Shown: piece by piece, positions 63,452-64,000 of the stretch
How the letters are laid out: every line of letters begins with the position of its first letter
How positions within the stretch are numbered: the stretch's first letter is position 1
NCBI GenBank assembly: GCA_949152475.1
Contig: OX424568.1
Coordinates: forward strand, 9,647,667 to 9,711,666
Length of the DNA stretch: 64,000 bases
Direction of reading: 5' to 3'
From: Terebella lapidaria
Taxonomy: Eukaryota; Annelida; Polychaeta; Terebellida; Terebellidae
The notes under the pieces: model-generated
Told to the model about the DNA's origin: nothing
The model's database searches: none
What the model saw: only the letters and a program-made list of their open reading frames with translations
Translations under genes and position numbers: made by a program

Positions 63452-63990
63452 GGGCTGGAAAGCGGAAGTGCTCATCGATAAATAATCCCAATGAATTTAT
63501 TCGGACTTACTTACTTACTTAGAGTTACTTAGAGTTGATTTCCAGTTCAGGTCCCTCAGGGTTCCTCTATACCAGACTCCATCGTGTCGTCATCACTCCT
63601 TATGACTGGGGATAAGCACCTGACGCCTCTCTATCTTTTAACATGGGGGTGGGTTTGATATGACGAAGAAATACAAAAACTAATGTAAAAGACAAAAATT
63701 GTTCAATTGCACAACATATTTAAGCTTCGAAGGGGGCCCGAGAAAAATGGCATTTTGAATAAAGCATTGTTCCAGAAAAATTACCGACGGACGGTCTGTT
63801 ATTCTAACTAATTTTGGCACATGTAAGCCTACTTTGTATTTTTAAAGAGGTTTTTCGACACAGAACACATTATTTCAGCAGTTATTGACACTGTTAGAAA
63901 GTGGGCGATAATAGGTTTTTCCCCGGCGACGCCTTGTACACGAATATTTCATTGAAATTTATCACCGATCATACTTCCACTTTCCAGCCC
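63452..63990. mobile_element. MITE, 539 bp, TA target duplication
   Basis: Starts GGGCTGGAAAGCGGAAGT and ends with the inverse ACTTCCACTTTCCAGCCC, with TA on both sides (63450-63451, 63991-63992). Imperfect symmetry continues inward for about 65 bases. A short TTAC repeat is at 63507-63522. The TA target suggests the Tc1/mariner group. Non-coding. Confidence 0.85.
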
Positions 63991-64000
63991 TATGGCACAT

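Overview
This is a stretch of an animal nuclear genome, probably a marine invertebrate. The genes are intron-split, the sequence is AT-rich, and the intergenic and intronic DNA is packed with tRNA-derived SINEs, Helentron-like elements carrying 147-bp tandem repeats, MITEs, LINE fossils and LTR-element fossils. Nothing seen fixes the phylum; a lancelet, hemichordate, echinoderm or mollusc would all fit.

The only protein-coding genes I can support are two cytochrome P450 genes of the CYP2 clan, in tandem on the + strand. Gene A has its last three coding exons here (11931-12121, 47914-48354, 48569-48753); its first two are expected left of the window. Gene B is present from ATG to stop (55844-56198, 56461-56791, 60414-60604, 60830-61270, 61404-61588). 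Every splice phase agrees and it would encode 500 residues, except for one in-frame TGA at codon 267 in its third exon, where gene A has CGA. Exon lengths of A and B are identical (191, 441, 185), and the introns and 3' flanks are recognisably homologous, so the pair arose by tandem duplication.

Layout. 1-7465: decayed Ty3/gypsy-type fossil in intron 2 of gene A, with an almost identical 2.57-kb internal duplication and a MITE. 7991-10127: Helentron-like element with 147-bp repeats. 10410-11812: solo LTR. 11931-12121: exon 3 of A. 12122-47913: a 35.8-kb intron that is only 225 bp in gene B. That intron holds paired MITEs, a 41-bp minisatellite, a 10-kb inverted-repeat structure (16743-26810) whose arms carry arrays of RFX X-box-like palindromes, and, in its loop, a LINE split by a further nested insertion that contains a TIR transposon. 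It also holds a 16.4-kb megasatellite of a 31-bp unit (28306-44670) with SINEs and two Helentron-like elements, then more MITEs and hairpins. 47914-48753: exons 4-5 of A. 48754-55840: 3' flank and dispersed repeats. 55844-61588: gene B with its own older copy of the gypsy fossil in intron 2. 61589-64000: 3' flank homologous to that of A, ending in a TA-flanked MITE.

Relative order of events read from the nesting: gypsy fossil enters intron 2; the P450 gene duplicates; then, in gene A only, come the solo LTR, the Helentron-like element, the internal 2.57-kb duplication (about 99.5% identical, so young) and the great expansion of intron 3. No rRNA gene, true tRNA gene or CRISPR array was seen.
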